Source: Nostoc sp. ATCC 53789 (GTDB taxonomy: Bacteria; Cyanobacteriota; Cyanobacteriia; Cyanobacteriales; Nostocaceae). From it: a stretch of DNA of 64,000 bases. Position 1 is the first letter of the stretch. Every line of letters starts with the position of its first letter. Positions 1-9,100 of the stretch are shown piece after piece. The DNA is taken from the NCBI RefSeq assembly GCF_009873495.1, contig NZ_CP046703.1, forward strand, positions 1,364,001-1,428,000, written 5' to 3'. The notes under the pieces are model-generated. The model worked only from the letters and a program-made list of their open reading frames with translations. It had not been told where the DNA came from and searched no databases. Made by a program: the position numbers and the translations under genes.

Positions 1-51
1 AACAGTGCAGCACAGACAGGCAAAAATATCTCTAACCAAGTTCGACGCTAA
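1..51 (+). CDS. Possible C-terminal tail of an upstream gene
   Basis: From base 1 an open frame runs for 16 codons and stops at TAA (49-51), reading ...NSAAQTGKNISNQVRR. The window edge cuts off the rest, so no family can be named. It may be the end of a real plus-strand gene or a chance open frame; length alone cannot decide. Confidence 0.3.
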   Translation, partial: NSAAQTGKNISNQVRR

Positions 52-204
52 GAAGTTGTTTTAAAAGTGTTTCACTGTAACTTTAGGCACTTCTAATTCT
101 CCCTAATGCCCTTAAATAACGAATTCTAATACTTGGATAACGCCTTTACCCTTGCTGGTAAAAGATTGTAGCGTTTTATCAGGTACATAAAATATAGGCC
201 TTTG

Positions 205-236
205 GTAGGGGCGTACAGCTAGCTGTACGCCCCTAC
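205..236. repeat. 32-bp perfect palindrome
   Basis: GTAGGGGCGTACAGCT is followed directly by its exact reverse complement, giving a 16-bp stem with no loop. This looks like one of the dispersed GC-rich palindromes common between genes in Nostoc-type genomes. It has no T-run beyond it, so a terminator role is not supported. Confidence 0.85.
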
Positions 237-287
237 TGTGTGTTACATCTAAAAAAATTGCTAATTTTGAGAAGCGTAGGTGGCGTA

Positions 288-381
288 GCAATACTTCTCG
301 CTTTGTGCATTTTTAACTCGGAATCGGGTTTGGGTTAAAGGTTTTTTCTTTCCCTTTTCCCCAAAACCCGAGAAGTATTGC
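288..381. mobile_element. Small inverted-repeat element (94 bp, MITE-like)
   Basis: The ends are 13-bp perfect inverted repeats, GCAATACTTCTCG (288-300) and CGAGAAGTATTGC (369-381). The interior contains a pyrimidine-rich TTTCCCTTTTCCCCAAAACCC segment just before the right end. A related element with the same right-hand interior and near-identical ends lies at 51693-51815. No coding capacity; no clear target duplication at this copy. Confidence 0.65.
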
Positions 382-709
382 ACTCCAAAATCCAGATCAA
401 TACCAGATAAGAAATAACTTTAAGTAATATTTAGGCACTTTGCATAAATAAAGTGAACTATTAAGGCAAGTCATTTATTATTTGCAACTAGTAAAAAACA
501 CTTGATGTGTAAGCATCGCAGCTTACCGTAGTGGAAAGAAAAGAGTTATGTTTGTTTATACCCACTTATCTAAATCTTATAAGATAATTAAGTATCTTTT
601 TTTACCAAGAATTGAACATTTTAATAACAGTTAAGTAACTGTTGAATAACTGTTTTAAAACATGAAACAATGGGGAGATAGTTAAGGCAGTAAAGAAAAA
701 AACAGATAG

Positions 710-2170
710 ATGATTAGCAATATGAAGCAATCTAAGAGTACGCGAAAGCGAGGAATTGTCCTAACGATCGCTGGATTGAAGCGTTTACAAGCTGCGATTC
801 TGGCTATGGAAAAGGTTCAAAACAATGGCAATCACTTCACTCTAGAAGATTTAGGCGATCGCATGAATGTTTCAACCAAAACTCTGAACCGATTATGGTC
901 GTTGAATACAGGCGTGGATCAAAAAACCTTAAAATTGTGCTTTACCGCCTTTAACCTAGAATTACACAGGGAAGACTACACAATTTTGAGTGAACCGAAT
1001 ACTACTGTAGTCTCTCCAACTCGATTGTTGAGTTTAGATACAGGAGAAAAGAAATTATCTACGCCTTTCTCCTTAGAATCCTTTGTTCCTCAGCACCATA
1101 ACCAACTCGAAAATCTTTGGTCATACCCAGATGGCCCTGTAGCTCTAGATTCCCCCTTCTATGTCGAACGTCCTCCCATTGAAGAACTAGTTTATCGAGA
1201 AATAATTCAACCAGGCTGTGTGATCCGAATTCGAGCGCCAAGAGAGATGGGAAAAACTTCTCTTGTGTTGCGGCTATTGGCTTTTGCCCAGATGCAAGGT
1301 TATCGCGCTGTGAACCTGAATTGCAAGCAAATGGATGCAACCTGTCTGACAGACTTAAACAAGTTTTTGCGTTCTTTTTGCTGGCAAATTGCAACAGAAT
1401 TAGGCATAGACCCCAAGCTAGATGAAAACTGGGATGAGGAAATAGGCTGTAAGTTAAGTTGCAGTTTATACTTACAATCCTACTTACTAAAGCAGAGTAA
1501 AAGTCCAGTAGTTTTAGTGTTAAATGAGGTTGACCACTTTTTTGAATATCCTCAAATTGCTCAGGAGTTCTTTGGTTTGTTACGCTCTTGGTATGAAGAA
1601 GCGCGACAAGATGCTAACTTGCAGAAGCTTAGGCTACTGGTGGTTTATTCCACAGAAGTTTACGTCTCTCTAGATATCAACCGTTCTCCATTTAATATTG
1701 GACTACCGATCCGTCTGCCAGAATTTACTAAGCATCAAGTAGAGTATTTGGCCCAACGGCATGGGCTAGACTGGACTTCTCAGAACGAGGTTACGCAACT
1801 GATGTCTCTAGTGGGGGGACATCCAGCGCTAATTCGGATTGCTCTGTATTATATATGCTGTCAAGGAATCACCTTAGAGGAAGTAATACATGAGGCGATC
1901 GCTAACGGCGGTATCTACCGTTATCATTTATGGCGACACTGGGCAATTCTGCAAGAAAATTCCAGTTTGGTAAAGGCATATATTGAAGTTGTTAGCTCAA
2001 AGCAAAGCGTTTCTTTGAATCCCATTGATGCTCATAAACTCGAAAGCTTGGGATTAATCACTTATGAAGGCGATAGCATCCTACCGCGTTGCCAACTCTA
2101 CCGCGCTTACTTTAAAAAACAACTAGGTGTTGCTGAATTTGAATATAACTCATTGCAAAAACGTGCTTGA
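710..2170 (+). CDS. AAA-like (AAA_35 type) ATPase with N-terminal HTH-like domain
   Basis: Predicted signalling ATPase, 486 residues. Residues about 15-90 form a helical HTH-like region of the type that precedes AAA_35 domains in cyanobacteria. A P-loop variant APREMGKTS has K182 and T183, and a Walker B-like strand VVLVLNEVDHFF has E273 and D275. The C-terminal half is a helical lid and winged-helix-like part. Start at 710 is ATG; a second ATG at 722 is equally possible. A hairpin with a T-run follows. The family is often found fused to or beside signalling and conflict modules; here the next large gene is a CHAT protein on the other strand. The substrate is unknown. Family call is from motif recognition. 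Confidence 0.8.
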   Translation: MISNMKQSKSTRKRGIVLTIAGLKRLQAAILAMEKVQNNGNHFTLEDLGDRMNVSTKTLNRLWSLNTGVDQKTLKLCFTAFNLELHREDYTILSEPNTTVVSPTRLLSLDTGEKKLSTPFSLESFVPQHHNQLENLWSYPDGPVALDSPFYVERPPIEELVYREIIQPGCVIRIRAPREMGKTSLVLRLLAFAQMQGYRAVNLNCKQMDATCLTDLNKFLRSFCWQIATELGIDPKLDENWDEEIGCKLSCSLYLQSYLLKQSKSPVVLVLNEVDHFFEYPQIAQEFFGLLRSWYEEARQDANLQKLRLLVVYSTEVYVSLDINRSPFNIGLPIRLPEFTKHQVEYLAQRHGLDWTSQNEVTQLMSLVGGHPALIRIALYYICCQGITLEEVIHEAIANGGIYRYHLWRHWAILQENSSLVKAYIEVVSSKQSVSLNPIDAHKLESLGLITYEGDSILPRCQLYRAYFKKQLGVAEFEYNSLQKRA

Positions 2171-2192
2171 AAAACTATCAGGTACATTTTCT

Positions 2193-2268
2193 CTCACGCT
2201 TCGATGCTTACCGAAATTATGGGCGGAGTTCTTCTTTGCTCAAATTTATCTGAAGCGTGAGTTTTTTT
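2193..2268 (+). terminator. Likely terminator of the AAA-like gene
   Basis: CTCACGCTTC (2193-2202) pairs with GAAGCGTGAG (2252-2261), followed immediately by seven T. The stem is a perfect 10 bp, but the loop is long (about 49 nt), so a nested structure or a repeat origin is possible. Confidence 0.6.
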
Positions 2269-2339
2269 ATCTTGAAATAGCAACACCAAGAACTATCTAC
2301 ATTTTTAAATGATGGTGGCTGGAAAAGATTTTAAACTAA

Positions 2340-2717
2340 TTAACTAGCTGACCAATAAAGTTGATAATCCTCGATAAAAAATATTCCATTATTAGAAGAC
2401 ATTTTGAAAAAGAAGTAATAATCTCCTGGCTCCCAAATACCAAATTCTTGTTCTTGTTCTTGAACAGTAGCTGTCGAGCCACCGTTGGGAATAGTCATGC
2501 TAGCAGTTTGTGTTCTGTTCTGTGCTTTGAGCAGAAAAACTTCCAGTAGGCAAAAACCCTGTAGTTCGGCAGAATAACGAATTTTGAAGCGGATTTTCCC
2601 TCCATCTCGGAGAGTATTTTGAATAAAAAATTTTTCAGTTTGAATAGGATTACCAGACAGTTTAATATCTTTATCTTGTGTTAAGATATAGGTATATTTT
2701 TGCTCTAACGAACTCAC
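2340..2717 (-). CDS. Small protein of unknown function, GTG start
   Basis: I do not recognise this 125-residue protein. It starts with GTG at 2717, supported by an AAGGAG ribosome-binding site eight bases upstream. It has no signal peptide or membrane segment. Alternating polar and hydrophobic stretches rich in Phe, Tyr, Gly and Gln (for example GDYYFFFKMSS and FFIEDYQLYW) suggest a beta-sandwich, perhaps a jelly-roll or C2-like fold; this is inference. It lies downstream of the TPR-CHAT gene on the same strand, with a 418-base gap between them, so co-transcription is possible but not shown. Confidence 0.65.
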   Translation of the reverse strand: MSSLEQKYTYILTQDKDIKLSGNPIQTEKFFIQNTLRDGGKIRFKIRYSAELQGFCLLEVFLLKAQNRTQTASMTIPNGGSTATVQEQEQEFGIWEPGDYYFFFKMSSNNGIFFIEDYQLYWSAS

Positions 2718-3135
2718 TAATTTTTCTCCTTAAAAAGAATCAACTCTATTGGGATAATTGCATTTTTGACAAATAATTTTTGCTGTCACGTTGTATTCTG
2801 CCGTCATCGCCAACAAAATGCAATGACAGATAAGACAGTTAAGAAAATAGTTAAAAAATTGATTGCAACAAACAAAAATAATTGAAATTGGCAACAAATT
2901 TTAAATGTATAGACTACATCTAGGGCAAGGAGCAAGGTGTGGTATAGTCTCTTAATTTGAAAACTACTGTAAGTGTGAACTAAATAGTTGCGATCTGACC
3001 AAGATTGCCAAAACTCCATGTTGCCAGTCCTACCACTTGCGGTATCGACAGATTTGGCATTTTCTCTGACACTATTCTTGTCCACTGCTTGAGGTACTCA
3101 TTTTTTACCATTTGAGCCTCTGCTCCCTTGCCTCT
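2718..3135. other. Gap between the CHAT gene and the small GTG-start gene
   Basis: There is an open frame on the minus strand (2804-3085, 93 codons), but it has an unusual composition, no good ribosome site and no recognisable domain, so I do not call it. No terminator hairpin is evident directly after the CHAT stop codon. Confidence 0.5.
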
Positions 3136-5895
3136 TTATTTCCATTCGCCTTGTAGAGTGAAAGGTGCCCAGTAATAGGGTGCGGCATATTTTTGAGTGC
3201 GCCATATTTCTATTTGTGCTGTCCGCAAAGCTGCTGCTGGCTTTAATCCTTCTTGCAGCATCTTTTTGTAAAATACCTTCATAAGTTCAGATGTTGCCTG
3301 GTCATCTACACTCCACAGGCTGACTACGACTCGCGGGCTGCCTGCATACATAAACCCTCTGGTTAACCCTACTAATCCTTCTCCCTTAACTTCTTCTCCC
3401 AGTCCGGTTTTACAGGCGCTGAGTACTACCAGTTCTGCTTGCAGGTTGAGGTTGAAGATATCGTGCAAGCGCAAAAAGCCATTTTGTGGCATTCCCTTGT
3501 CGTCAAATAGCGATAACACCACTCCTGATAATTCTGGATGCTTGCTGTTGAGAATGCCATGCGTGGCGAAATGGATGATGCGATATTGACTCAAATTTTC
3601 GCTGCTAGCAGTGGTACGACTGGCAGTAAAATCAAAGGCTTGTTTGCGATCGCTAATTGGTACAAGAGAAAGAATTTGCTCGGCTTCTTGACGTGTAAAG
3701 CGCAGGCGCTCAAACCTAATGTCTGAGTCTTGGGCGGATCTGGTTAAAGCCAGGTTGTCTAAATTGCTCTCTGGCGCAGGTAGGCGAGATACTTGTGCTT
3801 TATTTTGGAGACGCTCATCATCACTATTAAAAATCGGATCTGCCAATACAACTAGGGTTTTAGGAGCAGATTTACGTCCTTTGTGTTCGCTTCTGAGGAT
3901 AGCTAATGTAGACGCTGAAGGGAGAGTAATGATTTCGTGGTTGAGCAGTAATGGTTCATAATTGCGACTGCTACCTGTTGTGAGGACAGCAAATGGCACA
4001 TATTGCAAAGCACCATCGCTAGCGATCGCTAAACGCTTCTTTTGCAGTTGCTGGGCTACTGGTGCAAGTATTTGTTGAGATAGAGCATCTAGAGACGGAC
4101 TATGCTTTAGATACGGGGTAGTGATTTCTTGACGGAACTTTTGCACTGTAGCTTCAATATCTGCACGCTTGGGTAGTTCATAACTGGTGATACTCTTATT
4201 AGTAACTGCCCAAAGATAACTGCGCTTTTCCCCCAAAGAATATTCTAAAAGCAGAGTGTTTTCATCAAGTACTTGCTGTTGAATTTGCACGAGTGAGAGA
4301 GGCTGAGGTTGAGTCAGCGCTGCATAACGCGGACTAGTGGCACGAATTTGTGCCTGGACTTGTTTATACTGTTCTAGAAGTACCTCGGTGTCTTCTTCTA
4401 AAGCTTGCACCTGCGCTTCGGTATGCTTACCGCCTAATACTTGTATCCGACGTTTTTCTAAAACATCGAGTTGTTGCTGCAAGTTATGTTCTTGAGCAAG
4501 TAACTTTGGCTCTACACCTTGGCGAATATCAGCATTGGCTTCTGCAAGTAGTTCCAAAAGACTGCGGGCGCGGGCGCGTTCGCTGGCTTGCAGTGCTAAA
4601 GCATCATATCCTTGAGATGGTTGCTGTTTGTGTAACTGCATCAGCAAATCGACATAAAACTCATAATAATTCTGCACTGTGGCAAAATAGGAAGTGCGGA
4701 GTTCCTGAGAGTCAATTTTGATACGAAGGTCTTCAACAATTTTGATGACTCTCTCTATCTGAGTCAGGGCAGACTGAAAATTGCCTGCGTCGTGTTGAAC
4801 AAAAGCGATGTTATAGAGTGTACGTGCTTCCCTTGCCTTGTTCCCTGTCTGTTGATATAGCAGCAAAGATTGGCTGTAATAATCTAGCGCCTTTTGGTGT
4901 TCTCCTAAATTTGAGTAAGCTTTGCCAATATTGTTTAGAGCAGTTGCTATCCCTCCTTTGTCTCCCGCCTGTCGGTATAAAATCAGGGCTTGGCTAAAGT
5001 ATGAGAGTGCTTTTTGCTGTTCTGCTAACTCTAAATAAACTGTGCCAATATTGCTCAGAGCAGTTGGTATTCCTTCTTTCTCTGCGTCTTTAGCCTGTTG
5101 GTATAAAGACAGAGCTTGGCTGAAGTATGAGAGTGCTTTTTGCTTCTCTCCTAAATCTAAGTAGACTTTGCCAATGTTGTTCAGAGTAGTCGCTATCCCT
5201 GCCTTGTTTCCCACCTGTTGCTTGAGAAGCAGAGATTGGTTGTAGTAATCCAACGCCTTTTGCTTTTCTCCGAGGAAATGGTAGACAGAGCCGATATTAT
5301 TGAGACTAATAGCTTCCCCATTTTTGTCTCCCACTTGTCGCCTTAAGGATATGGATTGGTTGTAGTAATCCAGCGCCTTTTGCTTTTCTGCTAACTCTGA
5401 GTAGATTTTGCCAATGTTATTTAGCGTAGTACCTTGGGCTTGTTTGTCCCCCACTTGTTCAAATAGAGGTAAGGATTGCTTGTAATAATCCAGTGCCTTC
5501 TGCTTTTCTCCTAAATTTGAGTAGATTTTGCCAATATAAACGAGGGTGTCAGCTTCTAAAGAGCGTAGGTTTTGCCCATTGGAGCGATCGCTCAGTTGAC
5601 GATATAGTAAAAGTGCTTGCTCAAATTTTGCGATCGCTTTTAACAGAGATTCTGCTGTTCCTTGCTGATATAGTTGCTTCCCTTCTTGATATGCAAGTTT
5701 AGCAACAGCCAGAGTCGCATCTGGCGAACTTGTCTGCGTCATCTGTGCAACATTTATCGGCTGCTGTCTAGCAATCGCCACATTTGATTCTGAAAATAAC
5801 AAAATGCTGCTAAAAATAACAATAGTGCGACCCATTACCAAGGGCAGAAATTGCCATTGTCTTGAGTCATGTATATTAAATTGAGTCATATACAT
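3136..5895 (-). CDS. TPR repeat protein with C-terminal CHAT (caspase-like) protease domain
   Basis: Protein of 919 residues. The N-terminus has a hydrophobic segment (about residues 18-38) that looks like an export signal or anchor. About eight tetratricopeptide repeats follow (residues about 60-390; repeated motif [21 protein letters not shown]), then a helical linker and a CHAT domain (about 600-919). The catalytic pair expected for the clan CD fold is present: H779 in HFATHG and C828 in LSACKTG. CHAT proteases act in protein processing and, in other bacteria, in abortive defence (TPR-CHAT/gRAMP) or separase-like roles. Here no type III-E CRISPR genes are nearby, so the target is unknown. 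The AAA-like ATPase gene is close but on the opposite strand, in convergent orientation. Confidence 0.9.
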   Translation of the reverse strand: MYMTQFNIHDSRQWQFLPLVMGRTIVIFSSILLFSESNVAIARQQPINVAQMTQTSSPDATLAVAKLAYQEGKQLYQQGTAESLLKAIAKFEQALLLYRQLSDRSNGQNLRSLEADTLVYIGKIYSNLGEKQKALDYYKQSLPLFEQVGDKQAQGTTLNNIGKIYSELAEKQKALDYYNQSISLRRQVGDKNGEAISLNNIGSVYHFLGEKQKALDYYNQSLLLKQQVGNKAGIATTLNNIGKVYLDLGEKQKALSYFSQALSLYQQAKDAEKEGIPTALSNIGTVYLELAEQQKALSYFSQALILYRQAGDKGGIATALNNIGKAYSNLGEHQKALDYYSQSLLLYQQTGNKAREARTLYNIAFVQHDAGNFQSALTQIERVIKIVEDLRIKIDSQELRTSYFATVQNYYEFYVDLLMQLHKQQPSQGYDALALQASERARARSLLELLAEANADIRQGVEPKLLAQEHNLQQQLDVLEKRRIQVLGGKHTEAQVQALEEDTEVLLEQYKQVQAQIRATSPRYAALTQPQPLSLVQIQQQVLDENTLLLEYSLGEKRSYLWAVTNKSITSYELPKRADIEATVQKFRQEITTPYLKHSPSLDALSQQILAPVAQQLQKKRLAIASDGALQYVPFAVLTTGSSRNYEPLLLNHEIITLPSASTLAILRSEHKGRKSAPKTLVVLADPIFNSDDERLQNKAQVSRLPAPESNLDNLALTRSAQDSDIRFERLRFTRQEAEQILSLVPISDRKQAFDFTASRTTASSENLSQYRIIHFATHGILNSKHPELSGVVLSLFDDKGMPQNGFLRLHDIFNLNLQAELVVLSACKTGLGEEVKGEGLVGLTRGFMYAGSPRVVVSLWSVDDQATSELMKVFYKKMLQEGLKPAAALRTAQIEIWRTQKYAAPYYWAPFTLQGEWK

Positions 5896-6018
5896 CTGCG
5901 GTTTCTATAGCTGATTAGATTTAGAATTCCCAAAATCAAGCAAAAAAACCGTAGATTAACTAATTGTATGTAATAGGCTTATGCATGGCGAGCTGGCAGA
6001 GGTTTTCCATATAATTAT

Positions 6019-6321
6019 CTAATCAACCCGCTTAACTTCAAATCCTCGTAACCCTTCCGGTACTTCATACTCAACCACAACATCTTTAACTACAGCAGCA
6101 GGCGGCCCAGAGTGACACCAGCGAACCATATCATCTACAACCTCTCGCGCCCCTTCAAAAACTGCCTCTACTCGATTATCAGGGAGATTTCGCACCCAAC
6201 CGGTTAATCCCAACTGCCTAGCCGTATCGACAGTGGAATAGCGATAACCCACTCCTTGGACTCGGCCAGAAATGAATACATGGGCGCGGATGATCTTTGG
6301 CAGTGCTGTAGAATTCTGCAT
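6019..6321 (-). CDS. acyP: Acylphosphatase
   Basis: A 100-residue protein of the usual acylphosphatase length (about 90-100). It hydrolyses carboxyl-phosphate bonds such as acetyl phosphate or 1,3-bisphosphoglycerate in the cytoplasm. The family signature is clear: VFISGRVQGVGYR carries the phosphate-binding Arg, and GWVRNLPDNRVE carries the catalytic Asn. It is a single gene, upstream of and on the same strand as the CHAT gene but 123 bases away. The ATG at 6321 fits the family start. A 14-bp palindrome TTGTGTATACACAA lies about 40 bases upstream of the start (6359-6372) and might be regulatory. Confidence 0.93.
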   Translation of the reverse strand: MQNSTALPKIIRAHVFISGRVQGVGYRYSTVDTARQLGLTGWVRNLPDNRVEAVFEGAREVVDDMVRWCHSGPPAAVVKDVVVEYEVPEGLRGFEVKRVD

Positions 6322-6358
6322 AAACTGGTCTAATCTTTACGATTCCAGTTTACCTAGT

Positions 6359-6372
6359 TTGTGTATACACAA
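6359..6372. promoter_or_regulatory. 14-bp palindrome upstream of acylphosphatase gene
   Basis: TTGTGTATACACAA is a perfect palindrome 38 bases before the acylphosphatase start codon. The core GTGTATACAC also occurs at the ends of the repeat element at 31726-31909, so this could be either an operator-like site or a repeat remnant. Confidence 0.3.
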
Positions 6373-6536
6373 TCTGTTTTTATCTCTAAGCGTTATGCCC
6401 TGAAGGTGCGATCGCAATTATCTCTATGTTTGGGAGTGTAGCAGAGTAATGATAAAGTATTTTTCACTACTCTGCTAATTGTTGTGAATTTAATTAATTA
6501 GTAGTCCGTTTTTCAACCTGGAATTTTGAATTGCTT

Positions 6537-6914
6537 ATGTCTAACCTGCCACCACTCAATACAGCAACAATTTGGGCAATTCTTGACGATAAACTTGATG
6601 ATGCCACAGTCAATCAGTTGCTATGGCATTATTTAGGCTATCGCTATGATTCTTCAACTGCACAATGGGACATTAGCCAAGTTGCACCAGAATGGCAAGA
6701 TGAGTACCCACAACCACCAAATTTTATAGAATCTCGCCCTGCAACAGTGAAGTTAACTCGTTCCATCCCTGCTGAAAACAAACAAATGCTAAAAGAAAAG
6801 CTGGGTTTCAAAGGGTACAAAATTGGTGAATTTGGGCCACGGCAAACTCGCAGAGCAACGGCAGCTAATTGGTTTTTAAGTTATCTACAACAAACTAACG
6901 GCAAAATTGAATAA
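6537..6914 (+). CDS. DUF1823-family cyanobacterial protein
   Basis: A soluble protein of about 125 residues. I recognise it as the small cyanobacterial/plastid family of unknown function usually labelled DUF1823, with the conserved stretches LLWHYLGYRYD, VAPEWQDEYPQPP and KLGFKGYKIGEFGPRQTRRA. There is no signal peptide, membrane segment or catalytic motif. Two ATG codons lie close together: 6531 reads MLMSNLPP and 6537 reads MSNLPP; the second matches the usual family start. The gene stands alone. A 65-codon open frame just after it (6907-7104) is AT-rich and is not called. Confidence 0.8.
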   Translation: MSNLPPLNTATIWAILDDKLDDATVNQLLWHYLGYRYDSSTAQWDISQVAPEWQDEYPQPPNFIESRPATVKLTRSIPAENKQMLKEKLGFKGYKIGEFGPRQTRRATAANWFLSYLQQTNGKIE

Positions 6915-7241
6915 TCTGATGCAGCAGATATTTAGACAAAAACATATTATTTTTACTAAATATCTGCTATTTTTAAAAAAAATCATAAAAAAGTCATTAA
7001 CTTATTTATATAAATTTTGTAACTTGATTAATAGCATTTTCGCTTTAGTAGTTTTATCGGTAAAAAGTAAATGCGATAAACAGTCAAAAATTGCCAAAAA
7101 ATAGTAATTTTTACGAAATATTTATAAATTCATCCTCAAGAGAGAAGCGCTGGTTAAATAATTATTTCTCTAGACCGATTTGTAAATTCAATTAAGCATC
7201 AGAGAATACGTCTATCAACCCTTGATATTACAAACACTTCT

Positions 7242-8900
7242 ATGGCAAAGCCAATTGAATTTAATTTATTTGCACCATACAATAAGGGAGCCGCATTAAT
7301 TGGTTCTTTTTCTGATTGGCAAGAAATACCAATGGAAAAAGGTGATGATGGTTATTTTCGCACAAGTGTTGAATTAGAAGACGGCGCTTATCAATATAAA
7401 TTTCGCATCCAGTCAAATTCATGGTTTTTTGAACCAGAACAATGGGTTGATGTTACAGACCCTTATGCAACTGATATAGATGAACTGAGTGGAAAAGATG
7501 ATAGTGTTATCCATGTAAAAGATGGTGAAAGAATTACTGATACTTATGTCTGGCAACATGATGATAAACCTTTACCTGCTGACCACGAATTAGTAATTTA
7601 TGAATTGCACGTTGGTGACTTTTCTGGCGGCGAGGATGATCCTTATGCACGAGGCAAGTATAAACACGTCATTGAAAAGTTAGATTATTTGTGTGAACTA
7701 GGAGTCAATGCTATTGAGTTGATGCCACTTAAAGAATATCCTGGTGATTATAGTTGGGGTTATAATCCTCGCCACTTCTTTGCAACAGAATCAAGCTATG
7801 GTTCTACTGCTGAGTTAAAAAAATTGATTGATGAGTGTCATGCCAGAGGAATTCGTGTAATTCTTGACGGTATTTATAACCACTCAGAAGCATCTGCTCC
7901 TCTAACACAAATTGACCACGATTATTGGTATCATCACGAACCTCGTGACCCTGATAATAACTGGGGGCCTGAGTTTAATTATGAACATTATGACGAAAAA
8001 TTAGATATTAAACCAGCCTGGAAATTTACTGGTGAGGCAATCCGTTTTTGGATATCAGAATATCATCTTGATGGTATTCGCTATGATGCAGCACGGCAAA
8101 TTGCAAATTATGACTTCATGCACTGGATTGTTCAAGAAGCCAAAAAAACTGCTGGTGCAAAGCCTTTTTACAACGTTGCTGAACACATTCCTGAAACTAC
8201 CAGCATTACCAATGTAGATGGGCCAATGGATGGTTGCTGGCATGATAGTTTCTATCACTGCATTCTAGAACATATCTGCGGTGATACATTTGATTTAGAG
8301 CGCCTCAAAGATGTTATTGACTGCAAACGCCAAGGCTTCTTGGGTGCTACGAATGTAGTAAATTACCTCACCAACCATGACCATAACCATGTCATGGTTG
8401 AATTGGGGAACCGTGAGATTTTTGACGAAGAAGCCTTTAGACGGGCTAAATTAGGAGTTGCCATCCTAATGACTGCTGTTGGCGTACCTTTGATTTGGAT
8501 GGGAGAGGAATTTGGTGAGTACAAACCCAAACAACCTGAATCATCAAAAATTGATTGGACTCTGCTAGGTAACGATCTCAATCGTAGTTTATTTGAATCA
8601 TACAAAGGCTTAACTAACCTGCGTAAAAGTAATCACGCTCTCTACACAGAAAATATTGACTTTATCCACGAAAATCCAGAGGCAAAAGTATTAGCTTATA
8701 CTCGTTGGAATGATGAAGGTTCTCGTGTCGTCGTAATCGCAAATTTCTCAGAAAACTTCCTAGCTGGCTATCATGTTCCTAACTTTCCGAGTGCTGGTAC
8801 ATGGCACGAATGGACAGGCAATTATGATGTCGAATCTAGTGATGATGGTATACTAACTGACTTAGGGCCATACGAAGCCAAAGTGTTTGTATGGCAGTAA
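7242..8900 (+). CDS. Alpha-amylase family (GH13) glycoside hydrolase with N-terminal CBM48-like domain
   Basis: Cytoplasmic enzyme of 552 residues acting on glycogen or malto-oligosaccharides. Residues 1-90 resemble the CBM48/E-set domain of glycogen enzymes (LFAPYNKGAALIGSFSDWQ). The GH13 barrel follows, with the catalytic triad visible: D282 in DGIRYDAA (nucleophile), E314 in VAEHIPE (acid/base) and D380 in LTNHDHNH. The C-terminal beta domain ends in YEAKVFVWQ. The layout resembles trehalohydrolase and branching-type enzymes, but it is too short for GlgB, so a glucan hydrolase or trehalohydrolase-like role fits best; exact specificity cannot be read. No signal peptide. A hairpin with a T-run follows the stop. 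Confidence 0.88.
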   Translation: MAKPIEFNLFAPYNKGAALIGSFSDWQEIPMEKGDDGYFRTSVELEDGAYQYKFRIQSNSWFFEPEQWVDVTDPYATDIDELSGKDDSVIHVKDGERITDTYVWQHDDKPLPADHELVIYELHVGDFSGGEDDPYARGKYKHVIEKLDYLCELGVNAIELMPLKEYPGDYSWGYNPRHFFATESSYGSTAELKKLIDECHARGIRVILDGIYNHSEASAPLTQIDHDYWYHHEPRDPDNNWGPEFNYEHYDEKLDIKPAWKFTGEAIRFWISEYHLDGIRYDAARQIANYDFMHWIVQEAKKTAGAKPFYNVAEHIPETTSITNVDGPMDGCWHDSFYHCILEHICGDTFDLERLKDVIDCKRQGFLGATNVVNYLTNHDHNHVMVELGNREIFDEEAFRRAKLGVAILMTAVGVPLIWMGEEFGEYKPKQPESSKIDWTLLGNDLNRSLFESYKGLTNLRKSNHALYTENIDFIHENPEAKVLAYTRWNDEGSRVVVIANFSENFLAGYHVPNFPSAGTWHEWTGNYDVESSDDGILTDLGPYEAKVFVWQ

Positions 8901-8936
8901 TTATATACACTAACACTGAGTCAGTAATCCAATAGC

Positions 8937-8971
8937 AAAAAGAAAGGGGGGAAATATTCTCCCCTTTTTAA
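8937..8971 (+). terminator. Rho-independent terminator after the GH13 gene
   Basis: AAAAAGAAAGGGG and CCCCTTTTT flank a short loop 37-70 bases after the stop codon, and the right arm itself supplies the T-run. Good intrinsic terminator for the plus strand. Confidence 0.75.
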
Positions 8972-9100
8972 GTTATTACATTTCCTGAATACAGTGTAAT
9001 TAGAAATTTGTCAAGCACAAAATAAGCTATTTTAAAATTTCATTGGTTTGTGTTACACTTTTGAGTTGAAGTGCGTATATAAAATTGCCAAAGCATCCCC

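Larger units (their letters stand above)
52..709. other. Gene-free stretch with palindrome and small repeat element
   Basis: No convincing gene is seen in these 658 bases. The stretch holds the 32-bp palindrome at 205-236 and an inverted-repeat element at 288-381. The last 150 bases are AT-rich and probably carry the promoter of the ATPase gene that starts at 710, but I cannot assign a -10/-35 pair with confidence. Confidence 0.6.

Noticed and set aside
510..527. GTAAGC...GCTTAC palindrome as an NtcA site upstream of the ATPase gene
   Set aside because: NtcA sites need GTA-N8-TAC spacing; here the GTA and TAC are 12 bases apart.
2804..3085. 93-codon minus-strand open frame between the CHAT gene and the small gene
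   Set aside because: No ribosome site, no recognisable domain, and unusual composition; likely chance.
3136..5895. TPR-CHAT protein as part of a type III-E (gRAMP) CRISPR defence
   Set aside because: No gRAMP, Cas1/Cas2 or CRISPR repeats are near, and the protein has an export-like N-terminus.
6907..7104. 65-codon open frame after the DUF1823 gene
   Set aside because: It overlaps the end of a real gene and consists of AT-rich Lys/Ile/Phe codons without any motif.
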